DNA from: Campanula takesimana
Lineage: Eukaryota > Streptophyta > Magnoliopsida > Asterales > Campanulaceae
Reading direction: 5' to 3'
NCBI GenBank assembly: GCA_026119855.1
Contig: JAOWBW010000158.1
Location: forward strand, 1,114,976 to 1,178,975
Length of the DNA stretch: 64,000 bases
Position numbers and translations under genes: made by a program. The notes beneath the pieces were generated by a model. The model was not told the DNA's origin, ran no database searches, and worked only from the letters and a program-made list of their open reading frames with translations. Shown here one piece after another: positions 54,197-64,000 of the stretch (position 1 is its first letter; every line of letters starts with the position of its first letter).

Positions 54197-56302
54197 TGTC
54201 GCGACCCCGAACCCCGCGGGCCCGGGACCGCGATCTGGACGTCGACTCTAAAACCAAAACTGAGAAATACTGAAGTTAAAAATTCCATTTGATACCAAAA
54301 GGTGATGATCCAAAGTTTTACAAAACCAAGTTTGATAAAAACAAATTACAACTATCATAAACTTCCACAAGTTTATGCCCAATAAAATACAAATATACAA
54401 TTCTTAGTGACGTCATTGTTTGGTACAACTATCCCAAAATGGTTACACATTTACATAATGTAAACCAACCTATAACAACCTTCCCCAAAAGAATGTATCC
54501 ACACTCGACGTCCTCTTTCTCGTGATCAGCGAGACTAATCCTTAGCACCTGGGGGGGGGGTTAAGGAAAAACAAAGATAAAAGAAAAAGGGGTGAGATAA
54601 ATCTCAATAAGTTACTAATGCAACTACATGACATGCTAAGATGCAAGAAGCAATAAGCAATAATAAATATCACATAGCATATAGCATTTATCACATAACA
54701 GATAGCAGCGGAAATAAACACATAACAAAGGATATAGCCAAGGTTTTCCAAACGGGAACATCCAAATAAAGGATCGCTGCGCAGCTTCAATAATCAACAA
54801 ATCATCATCTTCATAATAGCATGAAAGCCGAAGAGAAACCCCAGTACCGGAACCAATAACCATAAAAGTGTCACAAAGGACAAGGACCATGACACAAAGT
54901 CATGCCCGCTAGCTAGATACATTCACAAAGGAACGCTAACTTGACTTTTCCAAGGCCAATCTGGAAAAGGGGTAAAGAAGGGGGCAAAACAATGGTCAAC
55001 ATTATAATGGACTTGGCTTTGCCATTATAATCTTTCCCATCGCCCGATGCAACAAATATGCCAGCTGGGCTTCCAAATAAATGCTAAGTAATAATAATTT
55101 AGCATGAATGAACAACTTAAGGTTCCAAAGTAGGGAACCATTCCAATTAAATTACCACAAAGGTAAACCAATCCAAACCGCACATTAAAGACGCCCAACA
55201 TTACCAAAACGGTACTTAAATAAATTTCACATCATATTTATTCACAAAAGAACCAAATCCACACAATAAAGTGTTCCACGGTGTTATCTTAAGTTAATTA
55301 GAAGGATTAAACCTAAACTAGTTAAGCCATTTAGTTTAAACAAGCAAAAAGGTCAAATTCCTGGAACAGGGGCGGGCGGGCGCCTGGGCATAGGCGGGCG
55401 CGCGCTTGAATGGACAGAAGGTCAGGCGCTGGAAAAAGTGGGAGTAGGCGGGCGCCTGAGAAGGGGCAGGCGGGCGCCTGTTCTACGGGCTGGGAAGAAT
55501 TCCCAGCTGGGTTCTTCAAATTTCCTTACCAATTCCACACCATTTTCATAATACCCAAAATCAACACTCCCAACACGATTCCTAAGGTATCCAAACATCA
55601 TTTAACCAAAAAGGGGACCTAAATAACACCCTTTAATCACCCAAACCAACACCAAATCCCCACATTCAAGATTTCACCATTTTTAACCAAAAACTCAATT
55701 AAATTCCAAACAAATTCAAAACCCAACCAAACTTCAAATATAACACATTAAGCATTATCTAAACATGGTATGAACATTTTAGCATCAAAATGGGGGAAAA
55801 GTAACTTACTTAAAAATAATAAAAGTTGACGGAATTCAATTCTTTTTGATTCTACGCGATCCTATCGACGATCTAATCAAGGTTCATGTTTTAAGAAATG
55901 AGAGATGATGATGGGAAGATGGAGAAAATGAAGAGAGAAGTAAGGAGAAGAAAACTTACCACAATGGAGGAGAGAGGGAGGGAGTTGGCTGGGAAGGAGA
56001 GGGGAGAGTGAGGGAGAAGGTGAGGGAGGTGAGGGGGAAATAGGGAAATTATTCAAAAACTTACACTTAGGCCCCCTCTCTCACACTACACACAATACTA
56101 CACTCCCTACTAACAATTAAGACTCAACATTTCTACACTGGCACAAATGACCCAAATAAAATGCTAGGCATAATTATTATGAACCCTAAAATGCACACAT
56201 AATATTTAAATAAATAATAATTTAAATAAATAAATAATCAAATAATTAAATAAAAATAATTTAATTACTAATAAAATAGAGCCTAGATTTCGGGTCGTGA
56301 CA
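54197..56302 (-). repeat. Tekay-B 3' LTR
   Basis: CG words GGCGGGCGC lie at 55375, 55393, 55447 and 55469 with a partial one at 55425 (last steps 22 and 22). A hairpin ATTATAATGG/CCATTATAAT spans 55001-55031. A long purine tract occupies 55905-56040 and an AAATAAAT-rich tract 56200-56275. Confidence 0.97.
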
Positions 56303-56320
56303 TTCACTCCCCCTTAAAGA
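56303..56320 (-). other. Tekay-B polypurine tract
   Basis: The minus strand reads TTAAGGGGGAGTGAA immediately before the 3' LTR; primer for plus-strand DNA synthesis. Confidence 0.9.
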
Positions 56321-56351
56321 AAATTCGACCCGAATTTTAACGAGACTCACC

Positions 56352-57791
56352 TTAAACAAAAAGCCACGGAAATTTCCTCTCGACCTCATCACGAAGCTCC
56401 CACATCGACTCCTCGATGTTATGATCCCTCCAAAGGACTCTAACCAAGGCAATGCTCTTGCTCCTCAACTCTTGAACTTTAGAATCTAAGATCCGAACCG
56501 GTCGTTCCTCATAAGTCATATCGGGCTCAATATCTTCCGGTATCCTCGGTAACACGTGAGATGGATCATGAACATACTTCCGAAGCATAGAAACGTGGAA
56601 CACGTTGTGCAATCGGTCTAAGGACGACGGTAACGCGAGTCGATACGCAAGAAGTCCAACCATTCCCAAAACCTCAAACGGACCAATAAACCTCGGAGCC
56701 AATTTGCCTTTTTTTCCAAACCTACGAATACCCACCTTTGGAGACACCTTCAAGAACACCAAATCACCGGTCTGAAAACTAAGATCTCGCCTTCGGTTAT
56801 CTGCATAGCTCTTATATCGACTCTGGGCTCTCTTCAATCTACCCCGGATAACTTTGACTTTCTCAACCGAATCCCGAAGCAAATCAATACCCAAAACTTT
56901 CGCTTCACCGACCTCATCCCAACAAATAGGCGATCTACATTTCCTTCCATACAAGGCCTCAAACGGCGCCATCTCGATACTAGCCTGATAACTATTGTTG
57001 TAGGAGAATTCCACTAACGGTAGGTGCGAATCCCAAGAATCGGAGAAGTCTATAGCACAAGCTCGCAACATATCCTCCAAAATCTGAATGGTCCTCTCGG
57101 ATTGACCGTCGGTCTGAGGATGAAAAGCTGTGCTGAATCGCAAATCTGTACCCACAGCTTCCTGAAACGCCTTCCAAAATCTGGAAGTAAACCTCGGGTC
57201 TCGATCTGACACAATACTAACCGGAACGCCATGCAATCTAACGATCTCATCGATATAAAGGGTCGCAAGCTTCTCCATCGAATATCTGATGTCAATAGTC
57301 AAGAAATGGGCACTCTTGGTCAATCTATCCACTATTACCCAAACACTGTCATACTTCCTACGGGTACGAGGTAGTCCCGTAACGAAATCCATAGTCACAT
57401 GCTCCCATTTCCACTCGGGAATCTCTAACGGCTGAAGTAATCCCGCGGGTCTCTGATGCTCGGCTTTGACCTGCTGACAAGTTAAACACCTCGATACATA
57501 CTCGGCTATTTCCCTTTTCATATTAACCCACCAAAACTGTTGCTTCAAATCCTGATACATCTTCGTACTACCCGGATGAATAGTATACCTCGATTTGTGA
57601 CCCTCGTCAAGAACTCTCTGTTTAACTCCATCAACATCCGGAACACACAAACGACCACGGAAAGTCAACACTCCACTCGAACTCAAAGAAAAATCCTCGA
57701 AGTTCTTTTCCTTCAATTTACCCATTACCTTCACCAACTCGGGATCTTCTTTCTGAGCTTCATTTATCCTCTGAATTAGGGTCGGAGACAC
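56352..57791 (-). CDS. Tekay-B integrase with chromodomain (polyprotein C-terminus)
   Basis: 479 codons in the same frame as the upstream ORF, separated from it by one TGA and 17 codons, so the ATG at 57791 is probably not a real start. Zinc site H65, H72, C102, C105. Catalytic triad D135 (MDFVTGLP), D196 (SIVSDRDPRF), E232 (DGQSERTIQ), spaced as in Ty3/gypsy. GPF motif at 370-372 (RFIGPFEVL). The C-terminal 50 residues (PVRILDSKVQELRSKSIALV and onward to WELRDEVERKFPWLF) form a chromodomain of the Tekay kind. This domain tethers integration to particular chromatin. Confidence 0.93.
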   Translation of the reverse strand: MSPTLIQRINEAQKEDPELVKVMGKLKEKNFEDFSLSSSGVLTFRGRLCVPDVDGVKQRVLDEGHKSRYTIHPGSTKMYQDLKQQFWWVNMKREIAEYVSRCLTCQQVKAEHQRPAGLLQPLEIPEWKWEHVTMDFVTGLPRTRRKYDSVWVIVDRLTKSAHFLTIDIRYSMEKLATLYIDEIVRLHGVPVSIVSDRDPRFTSRFWKAFQEAVGTDLRFSTAFHPQTDGQSERTIQILEDMLRACAIDFSDSWDSHLPLVEFSYNNSYQASIEMAPFEALYGRKCRSPICWDEVGEAKVLGIDLLRDSVEKVKVIRGRLKRAQSRYKSYADNRRRDLSFQTGDLVFLKVSPKVGIRRFGKKGKLAPRFIGPFEVLGMVGLLAYRLALPSSLDRLHNVFHVSMLRKYVHDPSHVLPRIPEDIEPDMTYEERPVRILDSKVQELRSKSIALVRVLWRDHNIEESMWELRDEVERKFPWLFV

Positions 57792-57842
57792 CCTAATATT
57801 CGCAAAAATAGCCCCATGTCTCGATTCACGAGGAGACCAATC

Positions 57843-60812
57843 TCAAACATCCTCAAGCATTTTCCATTCTCGAACCATCATCGAAGCCACATAAGATTTT
57901 CTACTAATCGCATCGGCTACCACATTCGCCTTCCCCGGATGATAAGAAATCGTACAATCATAGTCCTTCAACAATTCCATCCATCGGCGTTGTCTATTAT
58001 TCAACTCTTTCTGGGAGAAAAGGTATTGCAAACTCTTGTGATCGGTAAAAATTTCAAACTTCGCCCCATAAAGGTAGTGCTTCCATTTGTGCAACGCAAA
58101 GACAATAGCCGCTAACTCCATATCATGAGTCGGGTAATTCTGTTCACTAGGGGTCAACTTCCTCGAAGCATACGCAATTACTTTCCCATTCTGCATCAAC
58201 ACACAACCCAAACCCTCTTTCGAAGCATCACTATAAATCACTAGGCCATCGCTCCCATTAGGCAAAGTCAAGATCGGTGTGGTAGTCAACCTCTTCTTCA
58301 ATTCCTCGAAACTCTTGTCACATTTCTCGGTCCACACAAACGGAACATTCTTCCGGGTCAACTGAGTCATCGGAGTAGCAATCCTCGAAAACCCTTCAAT
58401 AAATCTTCGGTAATACCCGGCTAAACCAAGAAAGCTTCTAATCTCTGTCACTGATTCGGGTCTCTTCCAATCCACTATTGCCTCTATCTTTGAAGGATCC
58501 ACCGAAATCCCATCTTTAGAAATCACATGCCCCAGAAATGACACCTTCTCGAGCCAAAATTCGCATTTACTAAACTTCGCAAACAATTTCTCCCTCGCAA
58601 GAACGGATAAAACTGTCCTCAAGTGTTGCTCGTGCTCCTCCCGGGATTTAGAGTAGACGAGTATATCATCAATAAAGACCACCACGAACGAATCCAGATA
58701 AGGATGGAAAACTCGGTTCATCAAATCCATAAACACGGCCAGCGTGTTAGTCAACCCAAACGGCATAACCAAGAACTCATAATGACAATAACGAGTGCGA
58801 AAGGCAGTCTTCAGAATATCCTCCGATCGAACCTTCAACTGATGGTACCCACTCCTCAAATCAAGTTTAGAGAAAACCACGGACCCTTGAAGCTGATCAA
58901 ATAAATCATCGATGTGCGGTAGAGGATACTTATTCTTCACCGTAACCTGATTCAACTTTCGGTAATCGATGCACAACCTCAACGAACCATCTTTCTTCCG
59001 CACGAACAAAACCGGTGCTCCCCACGGGGAAACACTAGGGCGGATAAACCCTCGATCAAGCAACTCTTGCAACTGAACCTTTAACTCCTTCAACTCTGCG
59101 GGAGCTAACCTATAAGGTGCTTTCGAAATTGGAGCCGTACCCGGCAAAAGATCTATACAAAACTCAATCTCACGATCGGGAGGCATATCATACTCGGTAG
59201 AGAAAACATCGGGAAATTCCCGAACTACCCGAACACTATCAAAACTAGGGGATTCTTTCCTACTATCAAGAACACAAGCCAAATACCCCTCACACCCACT
59301 ATGCAATAATTTTCTCGCTTTCATAAAAGAAATTAGGCGAACCTTTCTACTCAGAGGACTAGCCTCAAACACAAATTTAGGCACATCGGGAATAGAAAAA
59401 GTAATAGTTTTCTTACGGCAATCAACAGAAGCATGAAACTTGCTCAACCAATCCATACCCAAAATGACATCAAAGTCTTGGATAGGAAGAACCACCAAAT
59501 TCGCACAAAGGACTCGACCACAAATAACCACATCACAAGCACGAAAGACTCGATCAGAAATCAAGCAATCTCCTATAGGGGTTGACACCTCTAGCACGTA
59601 CGGTAAAGACTCGAATGCAGCATTTAACATGGGAGAAAATTGCATAGAAATGTATGAATGAGATGATCCTGGATCTACTAACGCTCGTGCGCTCACATTA
59701 GACACAGAAACAATACCTCCAATAACGGATGGATCATCGGTAGCTTGTTGTTGATTCATGGCATAAACCTTCCCTTGAACTTTGGGCTTCCCTACGGCAT
59801 CCCTTTTCTGACCCTGATTAATACCAACTCCTGACCCGGATGCTTGACCTTGGTACCTCGTGCACTCTCTCGCAAAGTGCCCCATTTCACCACAATTGAT
59901 ACACTTGCCTTGCTTTTTCCAACACCTATCCTCCGAATGGCCTACCTTTTGACAAAAGGTACAAGGCTTCCTATTCTGAATCCCCGGAGTAGTACCCGGA
60001 TTCCTCGGGATCGGTTGCCCTCGGGACTGAGATTGTCCCCCAAAGTTACCTCGATTATCAATCCTTGGTTGTGACTTGCTCTGCGCTCCTTGCTTACTCG
60101 GGTTGGCCACCTCGGTCTTCCTCTTATGTTCCGCAATATCTTGCTCTATTAAGTAGGCTCGGTCTACCGCATCTTGGAAGGTCACAATCCGTTGAGCAAT
60201 AAGTTGAGTACGGATGGAGGTCTTCAATCCCCGAATGAATCTCATAGCCTTTTGTTCCTCGGTCCTCACCAAATAGTCGCAATACCGGGCTAATTCTATG
60301 AACTTAGCCGAGTATTGTGCTATAGACAACACACCTTGCTCCAGGTTGAGTAGCTCGATCTCCTTTCGGTTTTGATCAACAACCGGAATGAAATGCTCCT
60401 TGAATTTGCGCACAAACAACTCCCACGCATACACCGTGTGAGTATCATCCCAAGTAGCTTTAATACCTTTCCACCAATGCTCGGCGGCTCCCACAAGCTT
60501 ATAAGCCGCGAACCCGACCTTGTCCTCATCCGAATACCCAAATACATCATAAATCTTCTCCATCGACTCAATCCACAACTCAGCCTTCCTTACATCGGGC
60601 TCCCCATTGAATTCAACCGGTTTCAACTTCAGAAATTGCTCCAATCCATAGCGGGGTGGAGCTTGTTCTACCCTCGGACCTTGATCATGTATGGCCTTCA
60701 TGGACGCCTCGAATATGCCTTGAAACGTAGCACGTGCTTCTTCCCTTGTATCATTCTGATTCTGTGCCCCACTAGTACCTCCTCTGTTTCTTCTTCCAGA
60801 CATTGAGAACAA
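57843..60812 (-). CDS. Tekay-B Gag-protease-RT-RNase H polyprotein
   Basis: 989 codons. Start at 60812 (MFSMSGRRNRGG); the internal Met4 at 60803 is an equally good choice. Gag domain about 70-225. Two zinc knuckles at 284-297 and 304-317, both C-x2-C-x4-H-x4-C. Protease D380-P-G (ALVDPGSSHSYIS), a D-P-G variant seen in related plant elements. RT about 545-745, with D651 and FIDD 713-716. RNase H about 855-970 with D862, E899, D924, D967. It ends at TGA 57843-57845; the same frame continues into integrase. In RT, the usual NAPA motif reads NTLA (positions 689-692), which may impair activity. Confidence 0.95.
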   Translation of the reverse strand: MFSMSGRRNRGGTSGAQNQNDTREEARATFQGIFEASMKAIHDQGPRVEQAPPRYGLEQFLKLKPVEFNGEPDVRKAELWIESMEKIYDVFGYSDEDKVGFAAYKLVGAAEHWWKGIKATWDDTHTVYAWELFVRKFKEHFIPVVDQNRKEIELLNLEQGVLSIAQYSAKFIELARYCDYLVRTEEQKAMRFIRGLKTSIRTQLIAQRIVTFQDAVDRAYLIEQDIAEHKRKTEVANPSKQGAQSKSQPRIDNRGNFGGQSQSRGQPIPRNPGTTPGIQNRKPCTFCQKVGHSEDRCWKKQGKCINCGEMGHFARECTRYQGQASGSGVGINQGQKRDAVGKPKVQGKVYAMNQQQATDDPSVIGGIVSVSNVSARALVDPGSSHSYISMQFSPMLNAAFESLPYVLEVSTPIGDCLISDRVFRACDVVICGRVLCANLVVLPIQDFDVILGMDWLSKFHASVDCRKKTITFSIPDVPKFVFEASPLSRKVRLISFMKARKLLHSGCEGYLACVLDSRKESPSFDSVRVVREFPDVFSTEYDMPPDREIEFCIDLLPGTAPISKAPYRLAPAELKELKVQLQELLDRGFIRPSVSPWGAPVLFVRKKDGSLRLCIDYRKLNQVTVKNKYPLPHIDDLFDQLQGSVVFSKLDLRSGYHQLKVRSEDILKTAFRTRYCHYEFLVMPFGLTNTLAVFMDLMNRVFHPYLDSFVVVFIDDILVYSKSREEHEQHLRTVLSVLAREKLFAKFSKCEFWLEKVSFLGHVISKDGISVDPSKIEAIVDWKRPESVTEIRSFLGLAGYYRRFIEGFSRIATPMTQLTRKNVPFVWTEKCDKSFEELKKRLTTTPILTLPNGSDGLVIYSDASKEGLGCVLMQNGKVIAYASRKLTPSEQNYPTHDMELAAIVFALHKWKHYLYGAKFEIFTDHKSLQYLFSQKELNNRQRRWMELLKDYDCTISYHPGKANVVADAISRKSYVASMMVREWKMLEDV

Positions 60813-60882
60813 TTACCTGCAAAAAACATCAACCGTTAATCACTCCGCACACTACTACCCACCTAGGTCATACTAATCCACC
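60813..60882 (-). other. Tekay-B leader, no standard primer site
   Basis: Only 70 bases separate the 5' LTR from gag. After the LTR the minus strand reads GGTGGATTAGTATGACC, not the initiator-Met TGGTATCAGAGC. TTTTTTGCAGG just before gag resembles a splice acceptor. Confidence 0.5.
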
Positions 60883-62984
60883 TGTCGCGACCCCGAACCC
60901 CGCGGGCCCGGGACCGCGATCTGGACGTCGACTCTAAAACCAAAACTGAGAAATACTGAAGTTAAAAATTCCATTTGATACCAAAAGGTGATGATCCAAT
61001 GTTTTACAAAACCAAGTTTGATAAAAACCAATTACAACTATCATAAACTTCCACAAGTTTATGCCCAACAAAATACAAATATACAATTCTTAGTGATGTC
61101 ATTGTTTGGTACAACAATCCCAAAATGGTTACACATTTACATAATGTAAACAACCTATAACAACCTTCCCCAAAAGAATGTATCCACACTCGACGTCCTC
61201 TTTCTCGTGATCAGCGAGACTAATCCTTAGCACCTGGGGGGGGGGGTTAAGGAAAAACAAAGATAAAAGAAAAGGGGGTGAGATAAATCCCAATAAGTTA
61301 CTAATGCAACTACATGACATGCTAAGATGCAAGAAGCAATAAGCAATAATAAATATCACATAGCATATAGCATTTATCACATAACAGATAGCAGCGGAAA
61401 TAAACACATAACAAAGGATATAGCCAAGGTTTTCCAAACCGGAACATCCAAATAAAGGATCGCTGCGCAGCTTCAATAATCAACAAATCATCATCTTCAT
61501 AATAGCATGAAAGCCGAAGAGAAACCCCAGTACCGGAACCAATAACCATAAAAGTGTCACAAAGGACAAGGACCATGACACAAAGTCATGCCCGCTAGCT
61601 AGATACATTCACAAAGGAACGCTAACTTGACTTTTCCAAGGCCAATCTGGAAAAGGGGTAAAGAAGGGGGCAAAACAATGGTCAACATTATAATGGACTT
61701 GGCTTTGCCATTATAATCGTTCCCATCGCCCGATGCAACAAATATGCCAGCTGGGCTTCCAAATAAATGCTAAGTAATAATAATTTAGCATGAATGAACA
61801 ACTTAAGGTTCCAAAGTAGGGAACCATTCCAATTAAATTACCACAAAGGTAAACCAATCCAAACCGCACATTAAAGATGCCCAACATTACCAAAACGGTA
61901 CTTAAATAAATTTCACATCATATTTATTCACAAAAGAACCAAATCCACACAATAAAGTGTTCCACGGTGTTATCTTAAGTTAATTAGAAGGATTAAACCT
62001 AAACTAGTTAAGCCATTTAGTTTAAACAAGCAAAAAGGTCAAATTCCTGGAACAGGGGCGGGCGCCTGGGCATAGGCGGGCGCGCGCTTGAATGGACAGA
62101 AGGTCAGGCGCTGGAAAAAGTGGGAGTAGGCGGGCGCCTGAGAAGGGGCAGGCGGGCGCCTGGTCTACGGGCTGGGAAGAATTCCCAGCTGGGTTTTTCA
62201 AATTTCCTTACCAATTCCACACCATTTTCATAATACCCAAAATCAACACTCCCAACACGATTCCTAAGGTATCCAAACATCATTTAACCAAAAAGGGGAC
62301 CTAAATAACACCCTTTAATCACCCAAACCAACACCAAATCCCCACATTCAAGATTTCACCATTTTTAACCAAAAACTCAATTAAATTCCAAACAAATTCA
62401 AAACCCAACCAAACTTCAAATATAACACATTAAGCATTATCTAAACATGATATGAACATTTTAGCATCAAAATGTGGGAAAAGTAACTTACTTGAAAATA
62501 ATGAAAGTTGACGGAATTCAATTCTTTTTTATTCTACGCGATCCTATCGACGATCTAATCAACGTTCATGTTTTAAGAAATGAGAGATGATGATGGGAAG
62601 ATGGAGAAAATGAAGAGAGAAGTAAGGAGAAGAAAACTTACCACAATGGAGGAGAGAGGGAGGGAGTTGGCTGGGAAGGAGAGGGGAGAGTGAGGGAGAA
62701 GGTGAGGGAGGTGAGGGGGAAATAGGGAAATTATTCAAAAACTTACACTTAGGCCCCCTCTCTCACACTACACACAATACTACACTCCCTACTAACAATT
62801 AAGACTCAACATTTCTACACTGGCACAAATGACCCAAATAAAATGCTAGGCATAATTATTATGAACCCTAAAATGCACACATAATATTTAAATAAATAAT
62901 AATTTAAATAAATAAATAAGCAAATAATTAAATAAAAATCATTTAATTACTAATAAAATAGAGCCTAGATTTCGGGTCGTGACA
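60883..62984 (-). repeat. Tekay-B 5' LTR
   Basis: 2102 bp, near-identical to the 3' LTR. CG words start at 62057 and 62075 and further on, with one GGGC fewer at the first word. Hairpin at 61687-61717. Confidence 0.97.
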
Positions 62985-64000
62985 ATAACACTGGTTATAC
63001 CTTGCAAGATAACAGTGATACTAGCTAAATCCACAAAACAATATAAATACTGAAATTATCATCAATCTTTATATTAACAATCCAAAGCTGATTTCACACT
63101 TATCGGTTCTTACTAAAGCAAAGAAATCCCAAAATACGTGTATCTCATTTTACATATTTGTCTACACTTGCAGAGATCAATTAAAACCTGAAGAACCCCA
63201 TTACAAAACAATAAATCCTCTAACTCATGCTAAAACTTGTGAACCCTTGCTTCTTCCAAGAAATTTTAAATAAAATCCCAAATAGGTATTAATTCTCAGC
63301 CTACAACTTGGTGTGTATCAATATAACATTAAGTCATTCACTCCCACAATCAAATTATGATTTAAAAATAATAATCTTTGATAACACTATGCCATTTATC
63401 CATCTAAATGATATAACCAAGAATTCATAATAAACAAACCCAATAATAGAATTTGCCTTCGCTATTTCCTCATATTCGACCTTTGACTAACAATAGCCAC
63501 TTATCAATCAAACTCTGATTAAACCACTGATCCACTTCAGGAATTTACTAATTCACCAATATAAGATAACAAGTACTAATTTATCATAATGGCCTATTTG
63601 AACTCTCCGAAAATATCCAGAAATACTCACCACCAATCAGTGGCAACCCAAAGATACGAGACACATAGAAAGCTAAACCACACCACTTATCACATCAATA
63701 ACCCGAATAGGTGACACAACTAAATCAACTTATAGCTTATAGAGTGCTATCGCTCATAATTCTCCCAGGTTTCTTATGTATACCAGTAACAATCCTAAAG
63801 TCTCATATCCGAGAATACTCCTCACACAATTCACGGAATGAGGACTAACATGCGTACATCGCACGAAACATTATACACTCTACAAAATATAACTCCTAAG
63901 TCCTCAAAGACTCGCACTCTCTATTCTCAAACCAACTAACCCCAATGGAACCAACACTATTGACACCAATCCTATACTTGATATACCACAAGAGAAGGAA
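62985..64000 (-). mobile_element. Tekay-A interior, right part
   Basis: Begins with the second ATAAC copy and continues the AT-rich, non-coding interior of Tekay-A to the window edge. No protein similarity seen on either strand; the 5' LTR is not reached. Confidence 0.55.

Larger units (their letters stand above)
54197..62984 (-). mobile_element. Tekay-B: near-intact chromovirus (Tekay/Del type)
   Basis: LTRs 54197-56302 (2106 bp) and 60883-62984 (2102 bp) with TG/CA ends and a perfect 5-bp duplication ATAAC (54192-54196, 62985-62989). By eye the LTRs differ at roughly twenty positions, including one GGGC unit, indicating recent insertion. The interior encodes gag, protease, RT, RNase H, integrase and chromodomain in one frame with a single TGA. 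The leader between LTR and gag is only about 70 bases. Confidence 0.97.

Noticed and set aside
1..64000. Intact infectious or env-bearing retrovirus-like element
   Set aside because: No envelope-like gene with signal peptide and transmembrane segment is visible; all elements except Tekay-B are clearly broken, and Tekay-B carries a stop.

Overview
This window looks like nuclear repeat DNA from a flowering plant, probably a eudicot with a large, AT-rich genome. I find no convincing host gene, no tRNA or rRNA gene and nothing prokaryotic. Almost every recognisable stretch belongs to a nested pile of LTR retrotransposons plus a few MITEs. Many nonsense codons look like C-to-T changes, as expected for old, methylated, silenced elements. 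My names: Tat-A to Tat-D are Ty3/gypsy elements of the Tat/Ogre lineage; Copia-A to Copia-D are Ty1/copia elements; Tekay-A and Tekay-B are Tekay/Del-type chromoviruses or relatives.

Layout. 1-3652: 5' half of Tat-A (minus strand), inserted in the left LTR of Copia-A. 3653-11506: Copia-A (plus, Angela/BARE-like, fully decayed) carrying a Stowaway MITE. 11507-15169: AT-rich DNA without genes, including a diverged hairpin tandem repeat. 15170-17954: Copia-B, a complete but non-autonomous element with identical-length LTRs and target duplication CTTTT. 18795-19600: two adjacent Tourist MITEs, the second split by a Stowaway MITE. 19664-19911: a hAT-like terminus. 19912-22686: 3' end of Tat-B (minus) with a 30-bp minisatellite and an antisense plant-mobile-domain-like ORF. 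22687-32400: Tat-C (plus), gag-protease-G-patch-RT-RNase H-second RNase H-integrase, then structured 3' UTR motifs and an antisense ORF with its own poly(A) signals. 32401-37721: Copia-C fragment, split by a gypsy solo LTR and followed by an intron-containing plant transposon-protein-like pseudogene. 37722-37821: 100-N gap. 37822-46172: Copia-D (minus), inserted nine bases from the inner end of the Tat-D LTR. 46173-50104: Tat-D, internally deleted. 50105-64000: Tekay-A (minus, apparently non-coding, 3.2-kb LTR) split by Tekay-B (54197-62984), the youngest element, with near-identical LTRs, target duplication ATAAC and a polyprotein open except for one TGA.

How the parts work. Each full element would supply Gag for particles, protease for maturation, RT and RNase H for cDNA, and integrase for insertion; Tekay-B also has a C-terminal chromodomain for targeting. 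Tat-C carries the extra archaeal-type RNase H typical of its lineage.

Most unusual observation. Unrelated elements (copia and gypsy) carry short CG-rich words in the LTR promoter region upstream of a TATA box, in the leader behind the primer-binding site, or upstream of accessory ORFs. Spacing is strikingly regular: 22 bp (or multiples of 11) in Copia-A, Copia-B, Copia-D and the chromovirus LTRs, and 29 bp in the Tat elements. The same words recur across superfamilies: TGTGCGGYCGCCC occurs in both Copia-D and the Tekay-A LTR, with spacings 22-50-22 and 22-51-22. Second are RNA hairpins supported by compensatory changes between copies: a GNRA-loop hairpin in Tat 3' regions, twin GGACG/CGTCC hairpins in Tat leaders, and a chromovirus LTR hairpin that in the solo LTR is tandemly repeated with CAGGTAAGT in its loop. 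All of this was read by eye; no alignment, folding or database search was run.
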